Positions 11,906 to 37,366 of a stretch of 64,000 bases of DNA are shown piece by piece. A program made the translations under genes and the position numbers. Below the pieces are notes generated by a model, which saw nothing but the letters and a program-made list of their open reading frames with translations, searched no databases and was not told the origin of the DNA. Every line of letters begins with the position of its first letter. The first letter of the stretch is position 1. The stretch spans positions 7,102,719 to 7,166,718 of the forward strand of contig OX030959.1 in assembly GCA_943735955.1 (NCBI GenBank), in the 5' to 3' direction. This DNA is from Piscicola geometra (lineage: Eukaryota > Annelida > Clitellata > Hirudinida > Piscicolidae).

Positions 11906-13530
11906 TTAATAAAGGCTAATGACGTCAATTTGATGGTAAAGTCGACGTAAAGTACTCAAAAGCTGTTCTTGAATTTGTTCTACTTGACTTTTCGGACAGA
12001 AATCATCTTCGCTTGACCTTGGTGAATGAAAAATAAAGTTTATTACTTATAAAACTACATCAATAAAATGAGCATTCCTAAACAAACCTCGAGACAAATA
12101 TAGCTTTTGGGAATGGTAGTTGAGAGAGTAAGGTATTTACATTTTGCATTAAAGTATCAATTTGAATTTGAGACGAAGGGTGGTGGGGAGCTGGAGAATC
12201 ATCGATGCCTCTGCCCATCTCATGCAACCATTCCCAGTCATAATCGCCTGCATGCCTCTCCAATAAACTTTCCACTAACTCTTGCAAGTCTGAACCAGCG
12301 TCTCTATAGTTATGAAAATAAATTTTCTTCAACTATTAGTAGATTAAGCTTGCTTTGTCAAGAAAAATTAATTTTTTTAAATTAAAAAACAATATTTCAA
12401 GAATATAACATTTCATTACTTGTAGTTTATTTTCCTATGATTATTTTGAACATCAGTGAAAAATCGTTTCAGAGCCTTTAGTTGACTTCTCCTTGCTTCA
12501 ACCGAATAGGTAATCTTCTGAAGAATTAATTATATTTTTTTATTTATGATTTTAAGTTTTAATAATTCTAATAAAAAGTAAAAATAATAATTTTACAAAC
12601 TTACATCAAATGAATCGCTTTCAGGAGGAGAAAAAGAATAAATTTTCCTTAAAAGAAAATACTCTTTTTCAGAAAACAATGAAATAAACGGGTCATGTGT
12701 GGAAAAAAAATCCAAGTCAATTGATAAGATAAAATCTGAGTGAATAGAAAGTTGGGTTTTGAGCTTTTTAATTAGTTGAGATAAATAGAAAAAGTCGTTT
12801 TGATTTTGTGATGAAAGGCTCTGAACGAATAGTGAAGCGTTGTGGAGGTTGCTGAGTTGACTCTCATGTTCATAATCATCTTCACTGATGCTATAGTTGC
12901 TTGGAGATGTGACTCTAGAAAATGTAAGAATCAAAGATTATAAAAAGTAAATAAAACACTCCAGAATAAAAATAATAAAAATGAAGAAATGGTAAGTGTT
13001 GCGAGGAGTTCAATGCAATTTCCAACATCATTAACCAACTTTATCTCAAATCCATTAATGGTTTTTCCAACTCTAAAGTGAACTTCTTCTTTAAAAGAGT
13101 GTTTGGTCCAATCTGGATATATCCAGCAGACAGACTTGAGAACATCCATATAATATAGAGGAATAATCCAACTCTCTATGTCTACTTTGCTAGAAAAAAT
13201 CATATAAAAAATTTAAAATGCTTAGAAGTTTTAATAAAACTTTATGTGCTTTTACAAATGAAATCTATTTACTCTAAAACTTCTCTTCTTTCAAGAAACC
13301 CATCTTCTGCAACACTTAGTTCTTTCGGTACAGAAACATCACTATGTGAGTCTAAGTTCACCATGAACAAACCCTCATATGACAACTTTTTTTGCCTTAT
13401 AAGTTGGAACAGTGGTTCCACCACCTGCAAAAAAGTGGAAATAAAAATTATATTAAAGTATATATTTTTATTTTAAATTAAAGATTACCATTTGATGTTC
13501 TTCTACAATATAACATGGAATGGAAAACAT
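11906..13530 (-). CDS. C5orf22: UPF0489 family protein (C5orf22 homologue)
   Basis: Seven exons join without a phase conflict: 13489..13530, 13273..13424, 13040..13189, 12605..12914, 12420..12517, 12088..12303 and 11906..12017. That is 1080 nt, or 359 residues; the human protein is 442. Family landmarks appear in order: IVEEHQ near the start, NLDSHSD (about 45), DIESWIIP (about 70), SIDLDFFSTHDPF (about 185), PAPHHPS (about 290) and the C-terminal DDFCP. The DSHSD and DLDFF motifs resemble metal-binding segments of arginase/deacetylase-like folds, but the biochemical role of the family is not established. The third intron has an unusual donor, AA|GTTGGT, supported by alignment across it. The window's protein mainly lacks the acidic insert seen in the human one. 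Confidence 0.93.
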
Positions 13531-13737
13531 ATTTTAAAGAATTTGCGTTTTGGAAAAATTACCGCTTTCAAAACTGTTCAGATGGTCACGAAAAAAACAC
13601 AAGTAAACTAAAAGTTAAAATAAATAATAGTTTGTCAATAAAAAGTTTTTAGAAATTTAAAATCGTTTGTGAAAAGAATTAATAAAAAAAAATCATCAAA
13701 ATATGATTTAAATATCAGATTTTAAGTAAGAAAAATA

Positions 13738-13797
13738 CTTCAAAGAAAAATAACACCCTTAACTTAAGGGCTTTAAGGGTATTATTTTCCTTCGAAG
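13738..13797. repeat. Imperfect 25-bp inverted repeat (hairpin)
   Basis: The arms 13738-13762 and 13773-13797 are complementary with about four mismatches around a 10-base loop. Arm ends read CTTCAAAG and CTTCGAAG, and the inner ends CCCTTAA and TTAAGGG. Further short TTAAG repeats follow. It could be a tiny foldback/MITE remnant or a transcript hairpin. Confidence 0.6.
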
Positions 13798-14349
13798 TAG
13801 CCTTAAGACTTAAGTTAAAGCCTAAAGTTACTGTTTGCAATTAGTTTTCAGCTTGACTTACATTTTTTTATTACAAGTGTAATTAAACATTTTCATTATG
13901 ATATAAAGGATTAGTACATATATGTACATACATATATGTCTATTTGTTATTTAACCTTATAAAATAATATCTTCTAAAGCAAAGTCTCAATAATCAATCA
14001 ATCACAACTATTTCTATATAATTTTTTCAAATATAATTTTTTAAATAATACCGGTTTTATACCCCTTCCAATATATGTATATATCTCAATTTAAATAAAT
14101 AAAACAATCAACCTTAATAATCCAACCTAACCAATAAAAGGCAATTTAAATTGAGACAATATAGAAAAGAATAGTTTTATTAAACTGAAATACTTTACAG
14201 TGTGAGTGTTGGACCGCTTTAGTAATGGTAATGAGAACTGAAAGCTTGACAACAATAGCATGGTTGTCGAGGGAGTTTCGTGACAGTTCCATAAAAATAG
14301 TCACTAAGGTAGAAAATGCAGCGATGCGTCTTCGAACATTTTTTATATA

Positions 14350-14416
14350 TAGTATCAATCAAGCAATCAATAAAATAAATTTCTATAGCGCGCTTTCCTC
14401 AAATTCAAGAGTACAG
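14350..14416 (-). repeat. LINE-type 3' tail with hairpin (copy 2)
   Basis: Same design as the copy at 10307: on the minus strand an AGCGC hairpin arm, AAAGCGCGCTATAG, an AT link and a degenerate (TTGA)n tail. It lies in intergenic DNA. Confidence 0.65.
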
Positions 14417-14565
14417 TACATTTTTCATTTAATAAATTTTAAAATGATATATTGAAAAAATGAAAAGTCAATAAGTAGAAAAAAATTTCTTCGCAAGAAA
14501 TACGTTATTTTAAAGTTTGGAAAGAAACAGACAATTTATCCATTTAGCGAAATTTAAAAAAATCT

Positions 14566-14729
14566 TTTTATCCGGAAGACTTTTTATCCGGAAGACTTTT
14601 TATCCGGAAGACTTTTTATCCTGAAGACTTTTTATCCGAAGACTTTTTATCCGAAGACTTTTTATCCGAAGACTTTTTATCCGAAGACTTTTTATCCGAA
14701 GACTTTTTATCCGAAGACTTTTTATCCTA
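14566..14729. repeat. Tandem array of 15/16-bp units (GAAGACTTTTTATCCG)
   Basis: About ten head-to-tail units. The first few are 16 bp (ggaagactttttatcc) and the later ones 15 bp (gaagactttttatcc). The unit is the same as the building block of the foldback element at 60455-62690, but here only one orientation is present and no terminal inverted repeats are visible. Confidence 0.9.
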
Positions 14730-15220
14730 GAACCATTCAAAACAATCAACATTCGCACAAAAAACATTCTAATTAATTAAATGTAATTCTTATTTAGACT
14801 TAAGATTTTAATATACTATACCCAAAACCGTTTATTCCATAAATTTCTTTGAGCGGCAAATGCATGGACTTCATGTTTTAGAAACCGAAAGCCCTAAAAA
14901 TAATTATGCAAAGTATTGTGAAAAATTAGCATAAAATTACGTCACAAATCATTTTGAACCGAAATTATTATTTTTATTCTATTTTAAAAACCAGTCTGAA
15001 AAAATATTAATTAATAAGGTATGTTCGAAAAATCCCTAAACGAAATCATATTGAATAAATTCACGTAAAATGTAATATAAAATCAGATAGTTCTTCGGAA
15101 TTGTAAAATGTTTTTCGCTTTAATGTCAAAGATTATGGTTGATTTTATTGAAGTTCCTTTGTCTGGAGAAAGCGTCAAAAACTACCTAATGGAACTGGCC
15201 ACTGCTTCATTGATTTTTAA

Positions 15221-18200
15221 TCAAAAATGTTTAATAAAAACCAAGGACACAAAAACAAAACAAAACGAGTGCATAGTAGGTTTGGTTGTTGATGAAGTTG
15301 ACCGCGTAACATTTGTAGTTGTTGTTCGTGATGTGTTCTGGGTGTTTAATCCAGAAAGTGTTGTAACTTTTTTAGTTGTTGTTGGTGATGTGGTCTGGGT
15401 TTTTGATCCAGAAGATGTTGTACTTTTCTGGAACTCACAGGAATTTCCTTCATCACAATGACATTTCCCATCGCTGCCACACTTCTGTTGTGCCCCATAA
15501 TATACAACGTATATTCGTAAGAAAATTCATTTCTTAATAACTAATAGAATTAATAACTTAAACATTTAGTTTCAAATTGTAAGTATGGTACAAAATCTTT
15601 TTAGTTTAATTAAATGTTCAGCCTACCCCATTGACACAGGTTGGACAAGGATTAGTGGACAGCACGTTTTGAACCGGAGTGCAGATTTTATTCAAACACA
15701 TCTAACAGAAATAGTAGTAGTGAAAGTTTTAAATGAATTGTTATAAAAGTTTTCTACTTTTGAAATATTTGTATAAATATTTTCAAATACTTAGAAGTTA
15801 TGGTTCAGACACCTTGTCTTGGCCGCACGGAGAACCATTTGGAGCAAATCCAGGATCAAAAGTGTCTATGCCAACATCGAAGACACCACTGTTACAAGGA
15901 TTTTGGTTATAAGTCTTTTTGGAAAAAAATCTCCAGTTGAATTCTCTTAAGAAGGTTGTAGAAAGCGTGTTACACTGCACAGCTCCACATTGCCTGTTCC
16001 TAAGGAAAACAGAAGAAAAAATAAATATCGTAAATACCAATACGTTCACACAATTAAAATATATTTTCTAATGTAAGAAAAAAGATTTATTTTTTCAACT
16101 AATTCCAACTAATGCCAACGATTGAAGCCATCCAGATTAAATCGTGGGCTGTGAACAAAAATGTTTGGAATCATTTTGTCGGGCCGCGGAAAAAGAGGCG
16201 TCCTGGCTTCTCATCTGCGCCCGCTTGATGATGATAATAAACTAATTCAAAAAATTCTAAATCACAAGCTGGGTCACGTGCAGAGAGATCAACCACAAAT
16301 TCGATCTTTATACCCAGGAAATTGCAGAAAAGACCACAAGCCAATCTTCCAAGCCTTCATAGACCTAACCAAAGCGCTTGATCTTGTCAGCAAGAACGAA
16401 TTCTTTACCATTTTGGCAAAGATTGGCTGTCCACCAAAACTTTTGAGCATAATAGAGTCGCTCCACGAAAATATGAAAAGCACTGTGCAGTATGATGGGA
16501 CCCATTGATGGGTCGATTCAAGTGCTTATGAAAACCGCAATAGCGTCAGGCAAGGCTGTGTTTTCGCCTCTATTCTCTTTGGCATCTTATTTGCTGTTGT
16601 GCTGAAACGTGCCTTTGAAGCATCAACAGAAGGTGAATATCTTCACTCTCGGTCAGACATCAGTTTTTTCAACCTGACTCGTCTGAAGACAAAAAGCAAA
16701 ACACGAAAAATTACGATCAGAGTTTGAAGATAATGCTGCAAGCGCGATCTCAAGTCTATAGAGATCAATGTCAGCACCTGGGAATAACTTGCTTAAGATA
16801 GATGCATCTGGAAACAGGTTCTGCATGTGGAACTTGAATTGGAAGAAATTCTCCAGCTTGTCATTGAAAAGCGTTCGCGCAGAAAAGACAACCAGCAGAG
16901 GCCAGCAGTCAAATCAAGCTTTGTGTCTTCAATCTGTAGCAGAGACTGCCACTTTAGAGTGGGCTTGTATAGGCACAGTAGACGCTGAAGCAGATGCAAG
17001 TCCATTCCTTACCGAGACTAACGAATGCGATCACGCAGTAAACTTCGGCTAAATTGAAAGCTATTAATTTATAAAATTTGATCTCACTCTACTGAGCAGG
17101 CAGTGTAGCTGTAGGACCAGTCGGCTGTGGAAGTTAAGCTCTTGTCACAGAATCCATGCTCTGAACCTTCGTAGTTGAACTCATAGCATTGAGGAATTCC
17201 ATCTCTAGCAGTGTCTCCAAATATTAGCTTGCACTGCACATCTCGATTCTGACAAAACCCATCAAAGCAGAAGCCTGGTGCCTAAGGGAGGGTTAGCAAC
17301 GTACTTTTTTTATATTTAAAATCGAAATTGTAGAACACCACTTTTAGAAAATGTTGATGAAAATGTTATTAAATCAGGTCAAGTTTATCTAACATTATGA
17401 ATGGTACACGCGGTGCCTCTGTGGAGAGTGATGTCAGCTGGGCAAGACATCGATTGGCCGTTGCAGGTCTCAGCAAGGTCACAAGGAGATTTAGCCGCTC
17501 TACAAGTGGAGCCCTGGCTTCTGAGTCTGCATGCAGCAACGTCACAACACTTGCCTTGAGCGCATTGAGACGCTGGCGTGAGTTGACAGCTGTTACAGCA
17601 GGCACTGTTGCAGAGCTGAATGGGGTAGGATTGAAAAAGTAAAATAAATATCTTTTTTGAATGTTAAAGTTTACATGTTTGTTCTACTTAACTTGTTAAA
17701 AATAAAAAATTGTATTTATTCGGATATTTGGACCTTTTAGTATCATAAACTGAAAACCCACGTTGGAAGGCATTCTGCCACAATCGCACTGTTCTCCCAC
17801 CTCCAGGACGCCATTGCCACACACGGCTAGGTACGCGCTCAAAGTTTTTGGAGCGTTGTGCAGACAGATGTCTGTGCCCAGGTTACGCAACAGCTCTAGA
17901 TTTCGTTTTGAACAAGACGAAAAATGGAGTCCAGCCTTCGAGACACTGTCAAAAAATGATTCAATTCGTCAAAATCTGAAATGGTTGTTTGAAAATAATT
18001 GTCAATGAATACTTTTCGAGGTTTTCACGTACTCAGCATATGCGCTCATGATGCAGTTGACTGTTGCACTTTCGCATTGGCAGTCGGCAGTGTCGTGGTC
18101 CAAGCCAAAGTTGTGGCCGATTTCATGCGCCAAAATGCTCCCTGTCACGTCAGTTCGGTCTCTTATGCCCTGAGATAAATTATATTTGTTTAATGTACAC

Positions 18201-20565
18201 TAGTTATATAAATATGAGATATCAAAAAAAGAAAATGAATATAATAATCTGGCAGGATGGATCGAGTCGCATATGACAGACCATCAGAACGCCTCCAGAA
18301 TTCACTTGCGAACACATGGAGCGAGTCTTTGCCAGTCCAAGAATGAATTCATCGAAAACGGTTCCACTGGAAAAAATAGGTTAATTAAGTATTTATAGTT
18401 TCAAGAAAACTATTTAATTATTATGAAGATAATTCTGTATTTAAGTTCTTATGAACTCACGTTACGAAGTAAGCATTGTCGTTATAGGTGCTGATGCTGT
18501 TGAAACGGTAGCTGTAGAATCGGTTCACAGAAATTGTACTATTTGAAGAAACTACAAACTTATCTCTTCCACTCCACACTTCCAACCCAACCAACAGCAC
18601 ATGCACTCCAACCGTTTGGTATAACTGGAATATTTTTATTCTTGTTTTTAAACTGTTTAAAGATTATAATTATTCTAGTGAATGGGAATTTTCCATTTCA
18701 TTGTCATAATACAAGTATTTGTAGGTAGATGAACAAACCAAGTTAGCAGCGTTCGCGGTCTCTTTTAGAAAAACTATCGTTCTGCTTATGTCGTTAGCGT
18801 TATTAACCAACTGAAAAGTTGTAATAATTAATTTCATAGAAAAAGATTATTATACTAAAACAAAATGAATAAAAAAACTTGCAAAAAAAATTTCGCGATT
18901 TTAAGCGAAATATTTTCACCAACAAACATGAACTTCTTAACATATTTTGACTTGCTTTGAAATTTAAATATTCAAGTAATATGACGAGAATAAATCACCA
19001 GCTGGTTGTCAGCCACTAGATAGAGTTCCAACACATACTTGTCTTCGAAAAAGTCTTCCTGCGCGCTCCTTTTCCTCTGAGTTGATTTATTCATTTACTC
19101 AGTTTATATGGCGAGAAACTCAAAAATGAATCATTTGGAAATGATATTCAACATTAAATCCATTCAAGAAAAAACATGCATACTCTTCTTTTCTTGAGTG
19201 TGGCGCTTTGCCAGATTTTATGACGGAGACCTGAAATATCTTGAGTGGAGAATAAGTTAAATTATAAAAGATTTTGTTTCAGCATGTCAATCAGCATGAA
19301 AGCTTTAAAGGTTTTCATTGAAATGTGCAAACACTGTGGACCTACCATGGTACCAGGTGGCGATGTTGTTGTTGTCTTCGGTGCTGATGTGGAAGACGCT
19401 TTCGTTGCTGCTGCTCACGTGCCACGTTTTGTTGCTCACTCTGAAAAAGCCGCTGTGTTGTTGTTGTTGAAGTGTTTGTGTTGTTGTTGTTGAAGTATTT
19501 GTGTTGTGGTTGAAACGTTTAAGGTTGCTGTAAAAACTGTTCTAAAAGTGCTCGTGTTTGTGGTCGATGATTAGAATAACTTTTTAACTTCATTTTTTCT
19601 TCATAAAAGACAATTTTAAAAGATATAATTAAAAGATTTTGTTTAAAGTTTTGTGAAACTTGAGATCAGGGCACGAAGTGAAGGCGGCAGACGAGTCCGA
19701 CTCGCCTCTCACTTCTCCCAAGTAGTAGCAGAAGTCTTCGCTCTGTGGCAGGGAGGATCGAATGAAATGAACAATGTGGTTGATTGGCTATCTGAATGAA
19801 ATAGTTTTTTTTTACCTGGTTTGTTTTCCTGTAGTAACTGCCTTCAGGAGTGAGTACTTTCTCCCGGAAGTCTGCAGACAATAACATCCTGTGATTGGTT
19901 CAAATGAAAAGTTTTTATTCATTTTCATCGCGGTAAAATAATAAGTATTTCATAGACTAAAGAACTTTAACGCTAAAATTATTTAGTTAAAATACTCAAT
20001 CGAAAAAATATAGAACGCTTTTAAATAAACTCAAGAGCGCTGATTAACAATTCCAGTTGAAGTATGCGCAATACATAAAACTAAAAAGGGCTTTAACGTG
20101 TTGAGAAGAAGATCGACAGTGAAAGAGACATTTTGGTGCGAGATCTGCAGGCTCATTTGTCTGGCGTGCTGACCCTGTGCAGTGGAGTTGAATTAGAAGC
20201 GTTCGTTTTGACAGTTTTTTTTTGCCATTTTAATCCCACTTTTTTTTATTTTCAAACAAAAAATGTATCTCTAACGTCAAAAACTAAGTCAGAAAATAAG
20301 TTAAGTTAAAAAATGGATTTATAATTTGTGTAAAAATTATTGTTTCTTCTTGATATATTTATAAAATTCAAATATTTAAAATGCAAAGAAGAATGATTTA
20401 ACAAGAGAACTAATGGATTTTTGAACCCTGACATAAACATTTTCGATAAATCTTTTGTAGGGTTGAGTTTGAAGGGAGTCCGTCGATGAAGATGACGACT
20501 TGATCGCACTGACAAGCTGCCACCAGCCACAGCAGCAGGACGCATGTTAATGTATTCATCAACAT
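15221..20565 (-). CDS. ADAM metalloprotease with disintegrin and Cys-rich domains
   Basis: Exons 2-17 join in phase (683 codons): 20098..20174, 19816..19888, 19660..19742, 19346..19452, 19184..19230, 18999..19076, 18739..18810, 18461..18624, 18282..18366, 18033..18169, 17762..17945, 17394..17615, 17088..17281, 15813..15999, 15627..15701, 15221..15484. A first exon from ATG 20565 gives the signal peptide MLMNTLTCVLLLWLVAACQC; its donor near 20500 is unsure. A prodomain ends in a furin-type KKRRRKRS site. The reprolysin domain has VGLEVW, the zinc site HEIGHNFGLDHD and the Met-turn CIMS, so catalysis is expected. A disintegrin domain (CGNGVLEVGEQCDCG, GKCC) and a Cys-rich domain (FCFDGFCQ, NRQCG) follow. 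The last exon has a short Cys cluster, a Thr/Ser-rich stretch with an internal repeat and a brief hydrophobic end that may be a GPI signal or weak anchor. No long cytoplasmic tail is seen. A LINE fragment lies antisense in intron 16000-17087. Confidence 0.93.
16140..17050 (+). pseudogene. Degenerate LINE reverse transcriptase fragment
   Basis: Plus-strand frames read IFQAFIDLTKALDLVSKNEF and IGCPPKLLSII, then, after a stop and frame change, VRQGCVFASILFGILF, the B'-box region of a LINE reverse transcriptase. About 400 bases later another frame gives CSRDCHFRVGLYRHSRRC, the Cys/His finger typical of the C-terminus of such LINEs. The palm segment between them, including the catalytic aspartates, is missing, so it is an internally deleted dead copy. 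It lies in an ADAM intron on the opposite strand. Confidence 0.85.
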
Positions 20566-21154
20566 CGTTAAGTGACCAGTTGGTGTTTAAAGATGCCTTA
20601 GATGGGACTGGTTAGAACTATTATGAAAGATTTTTCAATAAATAACTTTTAAAGATACACATAAAACTAACTTAGGAATATACTAATAAAATATTTCTTG
20701 ATCTGTTTCGAGATACCGATTGAACTTCACGAATAAATGTCTTATTTAAATGGTTTTTTTGTATGAAAATGAAAGTATTCATGATATTATAATACCCATT
20801 ATATTGAATATGTTTCGATAAGGTTCAAAGAGCTATCAATGACATGATGTTGTCCTCCTACGAGAACAGGTGCTCTGTGTCATCGCTTCCTGTGTGCGCC
20901 TTCCTTTGAAATGACAATGACACCTTGGCCGTGCTATTGCAGACTTTAGAGTTATGTAATAAAATTTTATATTAATGTAATAATATTCTATTTTTATCTT
21001 TTCAAATTCCAAATTCCTTACCTTCCGAATTTCATGACAATACAACACACCAACAGCGATTGGATATATAAGTCTAATTATAATTATAAGTCTCATTATA
21101 AGTTGTAGTGCACCGTGTAATTTTTAATCCTGTAAATAAATAAAATGTTGAAAC

Positions 21155-22145
21155 CATGGGCGGTCGCACCAAAGAACAAGGGGAGGGGGCATATGTTTAT
21201 AATTCTAGAAATTATTCTTTATTTTATAACTAATAGTTTTTGGCTTTTAATCAATTTATTTAAAGTAAATCACATCTGGTCTATTAAATGCAACTTGAAG
21301 TCAAATTTTTTTATTCATTCAAATTTTTAAAAATTATAAAAAAATAATTTTCTTTTCGTAAATTTGAAAAAACAATTAATTAAAAGTGTGCGAATATATT
21401 GGCATTTAACGGTAATCATGTTAATTTTTGAGAAGGAAATTCAGTATTTATTGTGTTTTATAGTGTAAAAATTAGTTTTGTTTCCTATTTTGATATAAGC
21501 ATGGGCTATGCCTACGCATGTTATCTAAAAAGTCTCAATTTTTATTAAAGAATAAAAAGACTTTTTGAATATAATTTGTTTACAAATAGGACAGTCACTA
21601 TTGTTTTGTTTTTACTGTAGTGCCATGTATTTCTTTTTCAGAAAATTTTTCTGTGGAGTTTTGGGTCCTGAAGTGATTAATAAGGAAAGTATTGTTCATT
21701 TTTCCATAATTACTTTCACAAGCTCTAACCAAATATTTTTACAAATGGTTTTACCCACTTCTCTCTAAACCAAAAAGTTTCAAAGGCGTTTTGGTGAAAA
21801 ATATTATTAATCTGGTTGTCACGAATCGATAATCGTGCATGAAATTTATTTGAAATAAACATTTATGTTTGTTTCAGACCAACAATAAATTTATTATGTT
21901 TTATAATATTATAATTATTTTTGTTTCCTATTTTGATGTAAGCATGGGCTATGCCTACGTATGTTATTTAAAAAATCTAAATTTGTATTAAAGAATAAAA
22001 GGACTTTTTGAATATAATTTGTTTAAAAATAGGACAGTCACTATTGTTGTTTTCACTGTAGTTTCTTTTTCAGAAAGTTTTTCTGTGGAGCTTTGGGCTG
22101 TTGTTTTTCCCTCCCCCTTTAGACATTTTTTTGGAGACGCATATG
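21155..22145. mobile_element. Non-autonomous hAT-type element with 8-bp target duplication
   Basis: The element begins CATGGGCGGTCGCACC and ends, read inverted, CATATGCGTCTCC; both ends then share a G-rich AAGGGGAGGGGG-like block. It is flanked by perfect 8-bp copies of GTTGAAAC (21147-21154 and 22146-22153). No transposase frame is visible. The inside contains a roughly 420-bp segment (21457-21878) whose first half is repeated at 21900-22105 and whose second half recurs outside the element at 22420-22640. Confidence 0.75.
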
Positions 22146-22640
22146 GTTGAAACATGGAATCGTTGAAAACATTCAAAATTTGAGTTCTTAAATAATTTGG
22201 AAAATATTAATCTGAGAATTGTATAACTCCACAGGTAGAAATAGTTTTGAAAGTAATTTTTGGATTAGATTTTAAAGCTTTCTCACTACCACTCTGTCTT
22301 TCCTAAATACAGCGTTTGCCATCAGGTGCTTAAGAATCATATTATTAATGGTGTTCGCTTCCTATAACTTGATTTTGGGAAGTGGAAAATTTTTATCTTA
22401 GAAAATATTGCTCATTATTTGGTGACTGAAGTGATTAATAAGGAAGGTATTTTTCATTTTTTCATAATTAATTTTACAAGCTCTAACCAAATATTTTTAC
22501 AAATGGTTTTACCCACTTCTCTCTAAACCAAAACGTTTCAAAAGCATTTTGGTGAAAACTATTATTAATCTGGTTGTCACGAATCGATAATCATGCATGA
22601 AATTTATTTGAAATAAACATTTATGTTTTTTTCAAACCAA
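21457..22640. repeat. Diverged direct duplication, interrupted in the second copy
   Basis: Copy 1 (21457-21878) and copy 2 (21900-22105 plus 22420-22640) share long nearly identical stretches, including AAGCATGGGCTATGCCTACG and TTTTACCCACTTCTCTCTAA. About 315 bp in copy 2 have no counterpart in copy 1, and they include the right end of the hAT element. This suggests nested or rearranged copies of one repeat family. Confidence 0.75.
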
Positions 22641-22836
22641 GTTTTGGAAAATTAAAAATAATATTTCGTTTTAAAGTTCTAAACTAAACAAAACTGATTA
22701 CCTCTACAACGATTTTCAACCTGTAGAGGGGTAGAAGCGTATGCTCAATGATCACCAATGACTATTATGAAAAAGAATGCCTAGAAAGTAATAAATAAAC
22801 CGGAAGTCACATCTTTTTCAACAATTGTTTCGTCTA

Positions 22837-37366
<14,530 letters not shown>

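Larger units (their letters stand above)
13531..15220. other. Intergenic region with repeats
   Basis: No coding signal is seen between the UPF0489 start and the ADAM stop. It holds a near-perfect hairpin (13738-13797), two LINE-type tails (about 13985-14020, decayed, and 14350-14415) and the 15/16-bp tandem array at 14566-14729. Confidence 0.6.
20566..22836. other. Intergenic region with a hAT-type element
   Basis: This interval separates the ADAM start from the IFT140 stop. No host coding signal is seen. About half is the transposon at 21155-22145 and related duplicated sequence up to about 22640; the rest is plain AT-rich DNA. Confidence 0.5.

Noticed and set aside
13034..13189. A hydrophobic membrane segment in the UPF0489 gene (open frame past 13040)
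   Set aside because: Alignment across the intron shows splicing at AA|GTTGGT; the hydrophobic residues are intron translation.
15108..15461. Plus-strand Val-rich 117-codon frame
   Set aside because: It is the reverse of the ADAM last exon, whose Thr-rich stalk reads as Val on the other strand.
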